Virus record (IMG/VR): IMGVR_UViG_3300006101_000654
Span: 1 to 20,036 of that record
Length of the DNA: 20,036 bases
Origin: a virus
Direction: 5' to 3' (one strand)
Made by a program: the position numbers and the translations under genes. Numbering within the stretch: the stretch's first letter is position 1; every line of letters begins with the position of its first letter. Under the pieces are notes generated by a model. That model made no database searches. It had not been told where the DNA came from and saw only the letters and a program-made list of their open reading frames with translations. Positions 15,188 to 20,036 of this stretch are shown one piece after another.

Positions 15188-15475
15188 TTACGCAACTTCA
15201 ACGGCAGAACCCGTGGTTTCCTCGGCGTACTGGACAAGGTGGCTGGCGGTAGCAAGAGTGCTCAGACTGTCAATCTGGCCTTCCAACTTGGTGATGTGGT
15301 CGCCTGCCTCGATGATGGCCTTGGTGAGGCGTTCGTTGTCGGCTGCCAACTGCGTAAGCGTGGCGCTCTGCTTGTGGGCGAGGTTGATAAGGGCGGTGAT
15401 GTCATTGTCGTCAGGGGTGCCCTGCACGACGGCCTTCATGATGCGTTCGGTCAGTTCGTCTAGGTTGCTGCTCAT
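15188..15475 (-). CDS. Small coiled-coil protein
   Basis: This 95-residue protein starts at an ATG with an ideal AAGGAG six bases upstream (15487-15482). The sequence is mostly helical with heptad-like spacing (ATLTQLAADNERLTKAIIEA, then GDHITKLEGQIDSL), so a coiled-coil oligomer is likely. There are no enzyme motifs. The frame extends further upstream, but that part overlaps the regulator gene and lacks a good start. A well-formed promoter lies 35 bases upstream, so this is the first gene of a short unit with the 90-residue protein and the nuclease. The function is unknown. Confidence 0.75.
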   Translation of the reverse strand: MSSNLDELTERIMKAVVQGTPDDNDITALINLAHKQSATLTQLAADNERLTKAIIEAGDHITKLEGQIDSLSTLATASHLVQYAEETTGSAVEVA

Positions 15476-15509
15476 AACACTCTCCTTGGTAGGGGGGTTG
15501 CCTAACTCT

Positions 15510-15537
15510 AGTGTATCACCACTATTTGTAAAGTCAA
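15510..15537 (-). promoter_or_regulatory. Extended -10 promoter before the coiled-coil gene
   Basis: TTGACT (15537-15532), 16 bases, then TACACT (15515-15510), preceded by TGA to form an extended -10 (TGNTAnnnT). Transcription would start near 15503, leaving a short leader with AAGGAG before the ATG at 15475. It overlaps the end of the LexA-like gene. Confidence 0.65.
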
Positions 15538-15896
15538 ACATCCCCAACGTATCGGAGCACGGCGGCGTTCTCGAAGGTCGTCTTGGCGGTGTATTCCACC
15601 TCAGTTGTCTTGCCGCAGTCGTTGCACTGAAGGGGCATGGGGTTAGCGATTTTGCGAACTCGCCAGTCGTGGGCGCAGTATCGAACATCACCATTGTTGA
15701 CGAGGCGTATGTTGCGCCCCTTGGAGCCAAACTTGATTAGCCCTTGTCGCTCTAGTTCTTTTAGGTGAACCGACACAGTGGACGTTGAGGTCACGCCGAC
15801 GGCGGCGCAGATGGCTCGATACGTCGGGGCGTAGCCGAGATTATCCCAGTGCCAGCCGATGTATTTGAGTATCTTGTCCCGTGTACCTGTAGCCAT
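15534..15896 (-). CDS. LexA-type winged-helix regulator with C-terminal Cys cluster
   Basis: This is a 120-residue protein. Residues 5-66 follow the LexA DNA-binding domain pattern: KILKYIGWHWDNLGYAPTYR, AICAAVGVTSTSTVSVHLKE, then LERQGLIKFGSKGRNIRL. The LexA autoproteolysis domain is missing. Residues 74-94 instead hold Cys74, His76, Cys91 and Cys94 (CNDCG), a likely zinc-binding knuckle. It would bind a DNA operator, possibly as a dimer through the wing or zinc part. The ATG lies 24 bases after the upstream stop, with GGTGA directly before it. Its own target may be the TGTCAA palindrome 1.5 kb away; that link is inference only. Confidence 0.85.
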   Translation of the reverse strand: MATGTRDKILKYIGWHWDNLGYAPTYRAICAAVGVTSTSTVSVHLKELERQGLIKFGSKGRNIRLVNNGDVRYCAHDWRVRKIANPMPLQCNDCGKTTEVEYTAKTTFENAAVLRYVGDV

Positions 15897-15920
15897 TCAC
15901 CACAGCGTAGCAGGGTTTAG

Positions 15921-16418
15921 TTATTCGGCGTGAGTGTTGGCAAGCATGCCAGTGGCGGTATCAGCATTGAAGGAAGCGATTGCCGCCCTCTGAGCCAAAG
16001 CCTGCGCCTCAGGGTCTTTCTCGTATGACGCTTGTCCGCCCAATGGGGCGATGTGGTCGAGAATGGCCTCGTGAGCCTGCGCTGCATCGAGGTGGGCCTG
16101 AATCGCACGGGTCGCACGCATGCGGTCACCGTTAGACATTTCACTGCTGTGCTTTAGAACCATGTTCTTGATTCCTTCGGCGGTGGTGCGGTGAATCTGG
16201 GCGAGGGGCTTGGTCAGGCCATTGGAGATGCCGATGCCACGAGCGAAGTTCTGGGCGTTGGTGGAAAGGAAGTGTGCGCTGCTCACGGCCTTTTCCATGT
16301 CTGCACCCGACTGCCACTGGTTGCCGTGGAAGGCGTGTCCCTTCACGTCACCCTTGGCTATTTCACCAACCTTGGCCCAGTTTGGGGCAAGTGCGTCTGT
16401 TGAGAAAGGGTTGGTCAT
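15921..16418 (-). CDS. GHxFxGNQ-motif protein 1 (Ala/His-rich, unknown function)
   Basis: This is a 165-residue protein. It begins MTNPFSTDALAPNWAKVGEI and carries KGDVKGHAFHGNQW at residues 22-35. A helical region follows with AQIHRTTAEG (about 89-98) and AIQAHLDAAQAHEAILDHIA near 115-135. The N-terminal block is nearly identical to that of the next gene upstream. The start is the ATG at 16418 with AAGGAG five bases before it; a GTG two codons earlier is less likely. Short GHxFxGNQ segments occur, as I recall, in head-associated proteins of other actinophages, but I know of no proven role. It could be an internal virion or head-assembly protein. No enzyme motif is seen. Confidence 0.72.
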   Translation of the reverse strand: MTNPFSTDALAPNWAKVGEIAKGDVKGHAFHGNQWQSGADMEKAVSSAHFLSTNAQNFARGIGISNGLTKPLAQIHRTTAEGIKNMVLKHSSEMSNGDRMRATRAIQAHLDAAQAHEAILDHIAPLGGQASYEKDPEAQALAQRAAIASFNADTATGMLANTHAE

Positions 16419-16427
16419 GGTCACTCC

Positions 16428-17378
16428 TTAGTGGTTTCGGAACTCTGCGCCCGTGTCAGCGCCAGTGTCACGACTTAGATTTTCGGCAACGGTGCTTGCG
16501 CCTCGTGCAAGCATGGTGTTGTCACGGAGAATAGGACTTGTTGAGCCGCTTGCGTGTTGTTCGGCAACCCAGTTGTGAAGTTCTGCGGCGTGGTCGTGGG
16601 CGGCGATTGCCGACTTCAGAGCGCCCTGCTTCTCAGGGTTAGTCTCCTTGGCAAGGGCGTTTTTCAGCACTTGGCTGGCAATGCCGTGCTCGAAGGCTGC
16701 TGCACGGTGGGCGTTGGCGATTTGTGCGCCAGTACCACCGTGCTGAACAAGGTCACGAGCGTGCGAGGCAGCCATGAGAGCAGACCAGCCAGCGCCGTCC
16801 CGTCGTACATGGTCAAATCCCTTGTCGAAGGGGTTTGAGGCGTACTGATTGCCGTGAAACTCGTGGCCCTTTACGTCGCCCTTCGTCACAAAAGACTTTT
16901 CAGCACCAGAGAGGATGACGTTGCCGTCGGTCACGCCTGCATTGCGACCAGACGTTGCCTTCATGGTTGCATCGGCGGCCTTCAGGGTGTTTTCAGCACT
17001 GGGGTTGTCGGCAGCGGCGTAGTGTGCGGCTGCTGCGGCTTCGTGCAACTTGGCGGCACCCTCTTCCATTGCGTATGAACGCCCGTTGGGGTTGTGGTAA
17101 CTGGCGGCAAGTTGACGCATGCGGCCTGCCTCTTCGAGGTGCATACGAGCCATGCGGTCATGGGCCATGGTGGAAACGGTTGGCAACTTTTTGCCTGCGC
17201 TCGCTGCCATCTGCGACGCTCGGTCACGAAGTGAGTTCAGAGCATCCCGTGTTTCACCCGTGGAACGAGCCGTGTATTGGTTGCCGTTGAAAGCATGGCC
17301 TGCCAACTCGTACTTCAGGATTTCACTGGCGGACTTCCAAACTGGAACCAGTGCGTCAGTAGAGAAGGGGTTTTCCAT
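16428..17378 (-). CDS. GHxFxGNQ-motif protein 2 (two-unit, unknown function)
   Basis: This 316-residue protein looks like two units of the same family in tandem. Unit 1 (1-150) starts MENPFSTDALVPVW, has GHAFNGNQY at 27-35 and an Ala/His-rich helix region (KLHEAAAAAHYAA). Unit 2 (about 158-316) has TKGDVKGHEFHGNQYASNPF at 165-184, then IANAHRAAAFEHG and AIAAHDHAAELHNWVAEQHA. The start overlaps the stop of the upstream paralog as TAATG. Its own TAA lies inside the AAGGAG site of the downstream paralog, so all three are translationally linked. There are no catalytic residues, no membrane segment and no signal peptide. Structural or DNA-condensing roles are possible but unproven. Confidence 0.72.
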   Translation of the reverse strand: MENPFSTDALVPVWKSASEILKYELAGHAFNGNQYTARSTGETRDALNSLRDRASQMAASAGKKLPTVSTMAHDRMARMHLEEAGRMRQLAASYHNPNGRSYAMEEGAAKLHEAAAAAHYAAADNPSAENTLKAADATMKATSGRNAGVTDGNVILSGAEKSFVTKGDVKGHEFHGNQYASNPFDKGFDHVRRDGAGWSALMAASHARDLVQHGGTGAQIANAHRAAAFEHGIASQVLKNALAKETNPEKQGALKSAIAAHDHAAELHNWVAEQHASGSTSPILRDNTMLARGASTVAENLSRDTGADTGAEFRNH

Positions 17379-17884
17379 TAGAGGTTTCCCATGCCTTTCG
17401 TCATTTCATCAGCGTTGGCGCTGGCGTAAGAAGCGTTTTCCGAAGCGTCCTTAGCCGAAGCAACAAGAGCGTTCATCTTGTTGCGAGAAACCGTGCTACC
17501 CGTGGCTGGCTTGATTGACTGCGTAGCGACCTTTGCTGAAGCGGAAGAAGCCTTGATGTGTGCATCTGAGGCGGCGTTGTGAGCGTCAATCGCCTTGCGT
17601 GCTGCGCCCCACTTGGAGAGGGGGATTTTCGCACCCTTCATTCCTGCCTCGATTGCCTTAGCAGCCTCTCGGTGGGCAAAAGCAATGTTGCTGTGTTCGC
17701 CAGCCGAACCAGCGCTGTTTCCGCCACGCACGTCTTTGAGCGTCTGTAGGGCGTGGTCACGAAGTTCACCAGAAGCAGTGGTGTACTGGTTCCCGTTGAA
17801 TGCGTGCCCAGCAGTCTCGTATTTCACCACGGGGTAGCGAGAGAGGGATTTGAGTAGTTCGTCGGGGTGGAAGCCAGATGACAC
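17378..17884 (-). CDS. GHxFxGNQ-motif protein 3 (Ala/Ser-rich, unknown function)
   Basis: This 168-residue protein starts at a GTG with AAGGAG six bases upstream. Residues 17-34 (YPVVKYETAGHAFNGNQY) carry the family motif. Then come IAFAHREAAKAIEAG (about 68-82) and AIDAHNAASDAHIKASSASA (about 98-117), matching the 'AHRxAA ... AIxAHxxAAxxH' pattern of its two neighbours. The N-terminal NPFSTDAL block is replaced by GFHPDELLKSL. It is the first gene of the three-gene paralog set and follows the intergenic region with the plus-strand RNA candidate. The function is unknown. Confidence 0.7.
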   Translation of the reverse strand: MSSGFHPDELLKSLSRYPVVKYETAGHAFNGNQYTTASGELRDHALQTLKDVRGGNSAGSAGEHSNIAFAHREAAKAIEAGMKGAKIPLSKWGAARKAIDAHNAASDAHIKASSASAKVATQSIKPATGSTVSRNKMNALVASAKDASENASYASANADEMTKGMGNL

Positions 17885-17957
17885 GAAGTTCTCCTTGTCG
17901 GGATTTCTACCTCAGATACTACGCCACGATTTCCTAAACCGATGTTCCAAAACCCCA

Positions 17958-17986
17958 TTGACGGTGGTGATAAACGGTGCTAGACT
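17958..17986 (+). promoter_or_regulatory. Plus-strand extended -10 promoter
   Basis: TTGACG (17958-17963), 17 bases, then TAGACT (17981-17986) preceded by TGC, giving an extended -10. The predicted start is near 17993. It is the only convincing promoter seen on the plus strand, and no plus-strand protein gene follows it. Confidence 0.6.
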
Positions 17987-17992
17987 TCGCCC

Positions 17993-18071
17993 GACTGACT
18001 TGGGGGCGCTGGACACAACGCCAAGTACATTCACACCGACCCCTGCCGAAAGGTGGGGGATTCGGTTTATT
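17993..18071 (+). ncRNA. Candidate small RNA on the strand opposite to all genes
   Basis: From the predicted start, about 79 nt can fold into two stem-loops. Stem 1 (17999-18025) pairs CUUGG..CG with CGCCAAG around a ten-base loop CUGGACACAA. Stem 2 (18035-18066) is a 13-bp stem with a GAAA tetraloop followed by UUAUU. Two G-U pairs in stem 2 become A-C mismatches on the opposite strand, so the plus strand is the better folding one. A 14-base segment (18008-18021) recurs at 19925-19938 and is therefore complementary to the lysin mRNA start. No tRNA or known RNA family is recognised. Confidence 0.45.
18035..18071 (+). terminator. Terminator-like hairpin ending the plus-strand RNA
   Basis: ACCGA-CCCCTGCC, loop GAAA, GGTGGGGG-(AT)-TCGGT, then TTATT. 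The stem is long and GC-rich, but the T tract is short and broken, so termination may be partial. It overlaps the stop codon of the deformylase gene on the other strand. Confidence 0.5.
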
Positions 18072-18564
18072 GGGGCCTGTTTGCGTCCCAAAGTGAGGTG
18101 AAATGGCCTCGCTCCGCTTCGCCAATGTGCTCCAAGAGCAGGTATCCATCGAGATGGTCTGTCTCGTGCTGAAAGATGCGAGCGAGCAATCTTTCCCCTT
18201 CAATCCTGTACTGGTTCCCGTCAAGGTCAAAGGCCGTCAAGGTCGCTTTGTACGAGCGGCTGATTTGCCACCCGAACTTGGGCACCGACAAGCAGCCTTC
18301 GGGCGTGACTTCGATGTCAAGGGGGTCAGTGAAAACCTCTGGGTTGATGGCGACGTGAGCGCCCGTGCCGTCGCCGCTGTCCCAAACGAACATGCGGTGC
18401 GAGTAGCCGATTTGGTTGGCGGCAAGCCCGACACCGAGGTGAAAGTACATGGCCTCAACCATCTCGGCGGCAATCATCTTTATGTTGTCTGTGATTTCAC
18501 TGACTGGGGTCGTGGGGGCTTCCAAAATGGGGTCGCCGTAGAAACGCACGGCTGGGATGTTCAC
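18067..18564 (-). CDS. def: Peptide deformylase
   Basis: This 165-residue protein has all three deformylase motifs: GVGLAANQ (residues 44-51), EGCLS (89-93) with the metal-binding Cys, and HETDH (133-137) with the catalytic Glu and the two His ligands. It removes the formyl group from the N-terminal methionine of new proteins. The GTG start overlaps the stop of the coiled-coil gene as GTGA and leaves a normal deformylase N-terminus (IPAVRFYGDPIL). Translation is probably coupled. Phage-encoded deformylases are known, especially from aquatic phages, and may support the translation of abundant virion proteins. All key residues are intact. It is the last gene of the small-gene cluster. Confidence 0.95.
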   Translation of the reverse strand: MNIPAVRFYGDPILEAPTTPVSEITDNIKMIAAEMVEAMYFHLGVGLAANQIGYSHRMFVWDSGDGTGAHVAINPEVFTDPLDIEVTPEGCLSVPKFGWQISRSYKATLTAFDLDGNQYRIEGERLLARIFQHETDHLDGYLLLEHIGEAERGHFTSLWDANRPQ

Positions 18565-18827
18565 CGTGCGCCCATTTCTCTCTTCGCCTCTTCGAGCAGT
18601 TCGGCGGTGAAGTCCTCTGGCGACAGTTCGGTCTTGGCGTGGGACATCAACTTGCCGCAAGCGATGCTGAACGCCCATGTGTACAGGCTGAGTTCCTCGT
18701 CGAGGTGCGTCAACTCCTTGCGGTAGCCGAGAACCATCTGGTCGTGCTTGGCAATCAGCCCTGCCATCCCAGTGCGCATGGTAGCCAACTTCTCTTCGAG
18801 GTCGGCAATCTGCTTCGACTTACGCAC
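18561..18827 (-). CDS. Small coiled-coil hypothetical protein
   Basis: This 88-residue protein, from a GTG start, has RKSKQIADLEEKLATMRTGM at its N-terminus and then HDQMVLGYRKELTHLDEELS. It is strongly helical with heptad-like leucines. A short hydrophobic stretch (YTWAFSIACGKLM) lies near residues 49-61. There are no enzyme motifs. It overlaps the Cys-cluster protein upstream by 8 bases and the deformylase downstream by 4 bases, so it is part of a tightly coupled chain. The function is unknown; a coiled-coil adaptor is the most one can say. Confidence 0.65.
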   Translation of the reverse strand: MRKSKQIADLEEKLATMRTGMAGLIAKHDQMVLGYRKELTHLDEELSLYTWAFSIACGKLMSHAKTELSPEDFTAELLEEAKREMGAR

Positions 18828-18972
18828 GGTACTTCTCTGGCACTGGGCCTGTGTACGGAGCGCCGTTCAGGTCTGAGGTGAACGGGAAACGTGTCGAGCA
18901 CTGCTGGCACATGACGTAGGTCTTAGCGCCTGCGTTCATCAGAATCCACTTGTGGAAGGCGCAACTAGCCAT
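18820..18972 (-). CDS. 50-residue Cys-cluster (zinc-ribbon-like) protein
   Basis: This short complete frame (50 codons plus TAA) starts MASCAFHKWILMNAGAKTYV. Cys4, His7, Cys22 and Cys25 (CQQC) form a C-x2-H...C-x2-C pattern that could bind zinc. The tail is PYTGPVPEKYRA. It overlaps the upstream gene by 8 bases and the downstream gene by 8 bases, exactly filling the gap between them, which supports it being real despite its size. No family is recognised; small zinc-binding proteins of this kind are common in actinophages. Confidence 0.65.
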   Translation of the reverse strand: MASCAFHKWILMNAGAKTYVMCQQCSTRFPFTSDLNGAPYTGPVPEKYRA

Positions 18973-19138
18973 GCTGAACCGTCATGACGTACTTGCTGGC
19001 GTTGGCTGTGAACGCTTGCGCCTCTTCCTTCGTGGCGAAGTCGGGCGATGTCATAACGGTGTAGTAGTAGCCATCACCACCTTGGTAGGTCTTGAAAAAG
19101 AACCCGTTGCCATTCCAAATCTCGACGACTTTACTCAT
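18965..19138 (-). CDS. 57-residue hypothetical protein
   Basis: This complete frame starts MSKVVEIWNGNGFFFKTYQG, followed by YYYTVMTSPDFATKEEAQAF and a short tail ending VQHG. The pattern (beta strands rich in aromatic residues, then one helix) suggests a small compact fold. The ATG lies in the last codons of the gene upstream (8-base overlap), and the TAG overlaps the start of the Cys-cluster gene. No function is recognised. Its fit into the chain of overlapping genes is the main support. Confidence 0.6.
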   Translation of the reverse strand: MSKVVEIWNGNGFFFKTYQGGDGYYYTVMTSPDFATKEEAQAFTANASKYVMTVQHG

Positions 19139-19340
19139 CAATAAACGCCTTCATGTCTTGCGCCAGTTCTTCCCACTGCTCTGGTGAACCGAGACGAACG
19201 ACGTGCAAGCACACGTCCGTGCCGTTCTCCATGAGGTCTGCTTCCGTCTCCGTCAAGGGCACGCCCTCGTGAGTTTCGCATACCTGCTCGGAGCAGAAGC
19301 CATTGTCAATCCCGTGCTGAAGCCACTCGTCAAAGTTCAC
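19131..19340 (-). CDS. Small actinophage-type hypothetical protein
   Basis: This 69-residue acidic protein from a GTG start begins MNFDEWLQHGIDNGFCSEQV, followed by CETHEGVPLTETEADLMENG and DVCLHVVRL. This sequence type (NFDEW, GIDNGFC, C.THEG.P) looks familiar to me from short proteins of actinobacteriophages, where it has no known function. Three cysteines and one His may bind metal. It lies 24 bases after the lysin stop and overlaps the next gene by 8 bases. No strong Shine-Dalgarno is visible. Confidence 0.65.
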   Translation of the reverse strand: MNFDEWLQHGIDNGFCSEQVCETHEGVPLTETEADLMENGTDVCLHVVRLGSPEQWEELAQDMKAFIDE

Positions 19341-19364
19341 GAGGGTTACTCTATCAGAGTGGCG

Positions 19365-19940
19365 TTACCAGCCGTGACCGCAACCGTACTGGTCGGGGAC
19401 GTAGTTGCCCACGCCGTCGCTCGCCTGAATGCGTCGGGCGACAGTGACCTGCTGAATGGGGGTAGCGTCCGAGGCGTTCTGGGCGAACTGCGTTCCGCCA
19501 AAGCGAACCCAGTTGTAGTTGGTGATGCCAAGTCCGCCTGAGTAGACGCTCCCACGGACGTGCCAGTTCCCGCCTTCTTCGCACTGGTTGACCTTCGCCC
19601 ACTGGCTCATAACGTATGGCGTTATAGACGATGCCCAATCGTGCGCTACGGGCTTCCTAGCGACCTTGTGGTGAACCACTGGGGTTGCGAGGTGCGGACG
19701 GATACCAAGGGCGTGGGGCAAGGGACGGCTTCCGCCGAACCAGAGGATTGTAATCATCTTGGGCGCAGTCGTCCGAGCGGCGAGGTGATGGGCCACCTTG
19801 GGCGCAGCGTGGAACGTTCCTACGACAAGGGAGACTACGACTGTCAGTGCGAGGAAGCCACCTCGCACCGTGCCTAGCACGAGCCTGCCTTGGTAGAGGG
19901 ATAGAACGGTACCGCTATTGGGTTGCTGGACACAACGCAC
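19365..19940 (-). CDS. Rpf-like transglycosylase (cell-wall lysin) with membrane anchor
   Basis: This frame has 191 codons from a GTG. Residues 27-43 (GGFLALTVVVSLVVGTF) form a signal anchor. Residues 105-191 match the resuscitation-promoting-factor-type transglycosylase-like domain: QWAKVNQCEEGGNWHV with Cys120 and catalytic-type Glu121, then YSGGLGITNYNWVRFGG, PIQQVTVARRIQ and a C-terminal YGCGHGW with Cys187. Such domains cleave the glycan strands of actinobacterial cell walls. The protein could be a lysis enzyme or, less likely, a virion-associated entry enzyme. The start is unsure. AAGGAG abuts the GTG at 19940 with no spacing. A GTG at 19880 would still keep the anchor and may be coupled to a 19-residue leader frame. 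A promoter lies upstream. Confidence 0.83.
   Translation of the reverse strand: MRCVQQPNSGTVLSLYQGRLVLGTVRGGFLALTVVVSLVVGTFHAAPKVAHHLAARTTAPKMITILWFGGSRPLPHALGIRPHLATPVVHHKVARKPVAHDWASSITPYVMSQWAKVNQCEEGGNWHVRGSVYSGGLGITNYNWVRFGGTQFAQNASDATPIQQVTVARRIQASDGVGNYVPDQYGCGHGW
19874..19933 (-). other. Possible leader peptide frame in the lysin start region
   Basis: A 19-codon frame starts at a GTG that sits six bases after AAGGAG, the best-spaced start in this region. It ends in TAG, overlapping an in-frame lysin GTG at 19880. It could couple or throttle lysin translation. It rests on spacing alone. Confidence 0.3.
19925..19938. repeat. 14-base sequence shared with the plus-strand RNA candidate
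   Basis: GCTGGACACAACGC is identical to 18008-18021. On the lysin mRNA (minus strand) it is the complement of the RNA candidate's loop and flanks. It covers the last base of the first GTG and the leader GTG at 19933. Confidence 0.55.
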
Positions 19941-19969
19941 TCCTTTGGTTGCCCATTGGGGGATGCACC

Positions 19970-19998
19970 AGTTTACCCGAATGTGACGGATAAGGCAA
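19970..19998 (-). promoter_or_regulatory. Promoter upstream of the lysin gene
   Basis: TTGCCT (19998-19993), 17 bases, then TAAACT (19975-19970) on the minus strand. Transcription would start near 19963 with a leader of about 23 bases. Each box has four consensus matches. It would drive the lysin and the small-gene cluster down to the deformylase. Confidence 0.5.
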
Positions 19999-20036
19999 GT
20001 ACTAAGCGATTTCCTTGCAAATAAAGGGTTTTGCCC

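Larger units (their letters stand above)
142..17829. repeat. Dispersed octamer TGGTGRAA (complement TTYCACCA), 39 copies
   Basis: Read by eye on the plus strand. TTTCACCA starts at 142, 442, 4144, 9633, 10562, 11116, 13370, 14604, 14988, 16361, 17822. TGGTGAAA starts at 272, 4480, 10191. TTCCACCA starts at 570, 1199, 1562, 1748, 1820, 1883, 1985, 2069, 3758, 4779, 5162, 5511, 5867, 6883, 7618. TGGTGGAA starts at 2150, 2660, 4642, 7159, 9852, 14091, 14155, 14784, 16259, 17168. About 1.2 copies would be expected at random. It occurs in both orientations and different reading frames. None lies in 11124-13369 or after 17829. Confidence 0.75.

Noticed and set aside
17993-18071. tRNA or known riboswitch in the intergenic region
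   Set aside because: There is no cloverleaf, no T-loop sequence, no acceptor pairing, and no recognisable aptamer core.
18103-18726. Plus-strand frame of 207 codons downstream of the plus-strand promoter
   Set aside because: It is antisense to the intact deformylase and coiled-coil genes and shows no domain. The hairpin at 18035-18071 lies between it and the promoter.
19345-19357. Short inverted repeat ACTCT-ATC-AGAGT after the lysin gene
   Set aside because: It has only 5 bp with a 3-base loop and no T run, which is too weak to call a terminator.

Overview
The window looks like part of a tailed-phage (Caudoviricetes-type) genome. An actinobacterial host is likely. The sequence-level reasons for the host guess are a transglycosylase-like lysin of the resuscitation-promoting-factor type, a family largely confined to Actinobacteria and their phages, and several small proteins with an actinophage look. 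All recognisable protein genes lie on the minus strand, packed with overlaps or short gaps, so the transcribed order runs from high to low coordinates. No tRNA, rRNA, CRISPR array, insertion sequence, terminase, portal, tail-tube or replication gene was seen. No gene-free stretch exceeds 300 bases.

Region by region, in transcription order. (1) 19970-18067: a promoter, an Rpf-like lysin, four overlapping small proteins (two with Cys clusters, one coiled coil) and a peptide deformylase. (2) 18066-17885: a short intergenic region. On the opposite (plus) strand it carries a good sigma70-like promoter followed by two stem-loops, the second terminator-like; this is a candidate small RNA of about 79 nt. 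(3) 17884-15921: three consecutive paralogous Ala/His-rich proteins built on a GHxFxGNQ(Y/W) motif, four copies in all. (4) 15896-14071: a LexA-type winged-helix regulator with an added Cys cluster, a promoter, a small coiled-coil protein, an unknown 90-residue protein, and a Cas4/RecB-like nuclease with an Fe-S cysteine pattern. (5) 14058-11335: a promoter with a TGTCAA/TTGACA operator-like cluster. It leads into the capsid operon: a scaffold or maturation protein with a nested internal start, a decoration protein and the major capsid protein, closed by a rho-independent terminator. (6) 11313-9424: a Lys-tailed small protein, a DUF4406 protein, a DUF1003 membrane protein and a tail-type structural protein. 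(7) 9400-1: the fibre region. A collagen-like fibre followed by a glycine-rich fibre occurs twice. Between the two pairs sit a small protein, a sulfotransferase and an APS-kinase-like protein, and a glycosyltransferase-methyltransferase gene runs off the window edge.

How the genes may work together: the fibre region seems to couple adhesin synthesis with sugar and sulfate tailoring enzymes. The APS kinase would make PAPS for the adjacent sulfotransferase, with which it is translationally coupled. TAATG stop/start junctions tie the fibre genes together. The LexA-like protein is a candidate regulator of the capsid promoter.

The least expected signals are four. The first is the octamer TGGTGRAA, counted by eye 39 times against roughly 1.2 expected. 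The second is the plus-strand RNA candidate, whose loop region is perfectly complementary over 14 nt to the translation start of the lysin mRNA. The third is the repeated GHxFxGNQ protein family. The fourth is the embedded sulfation gene pair.
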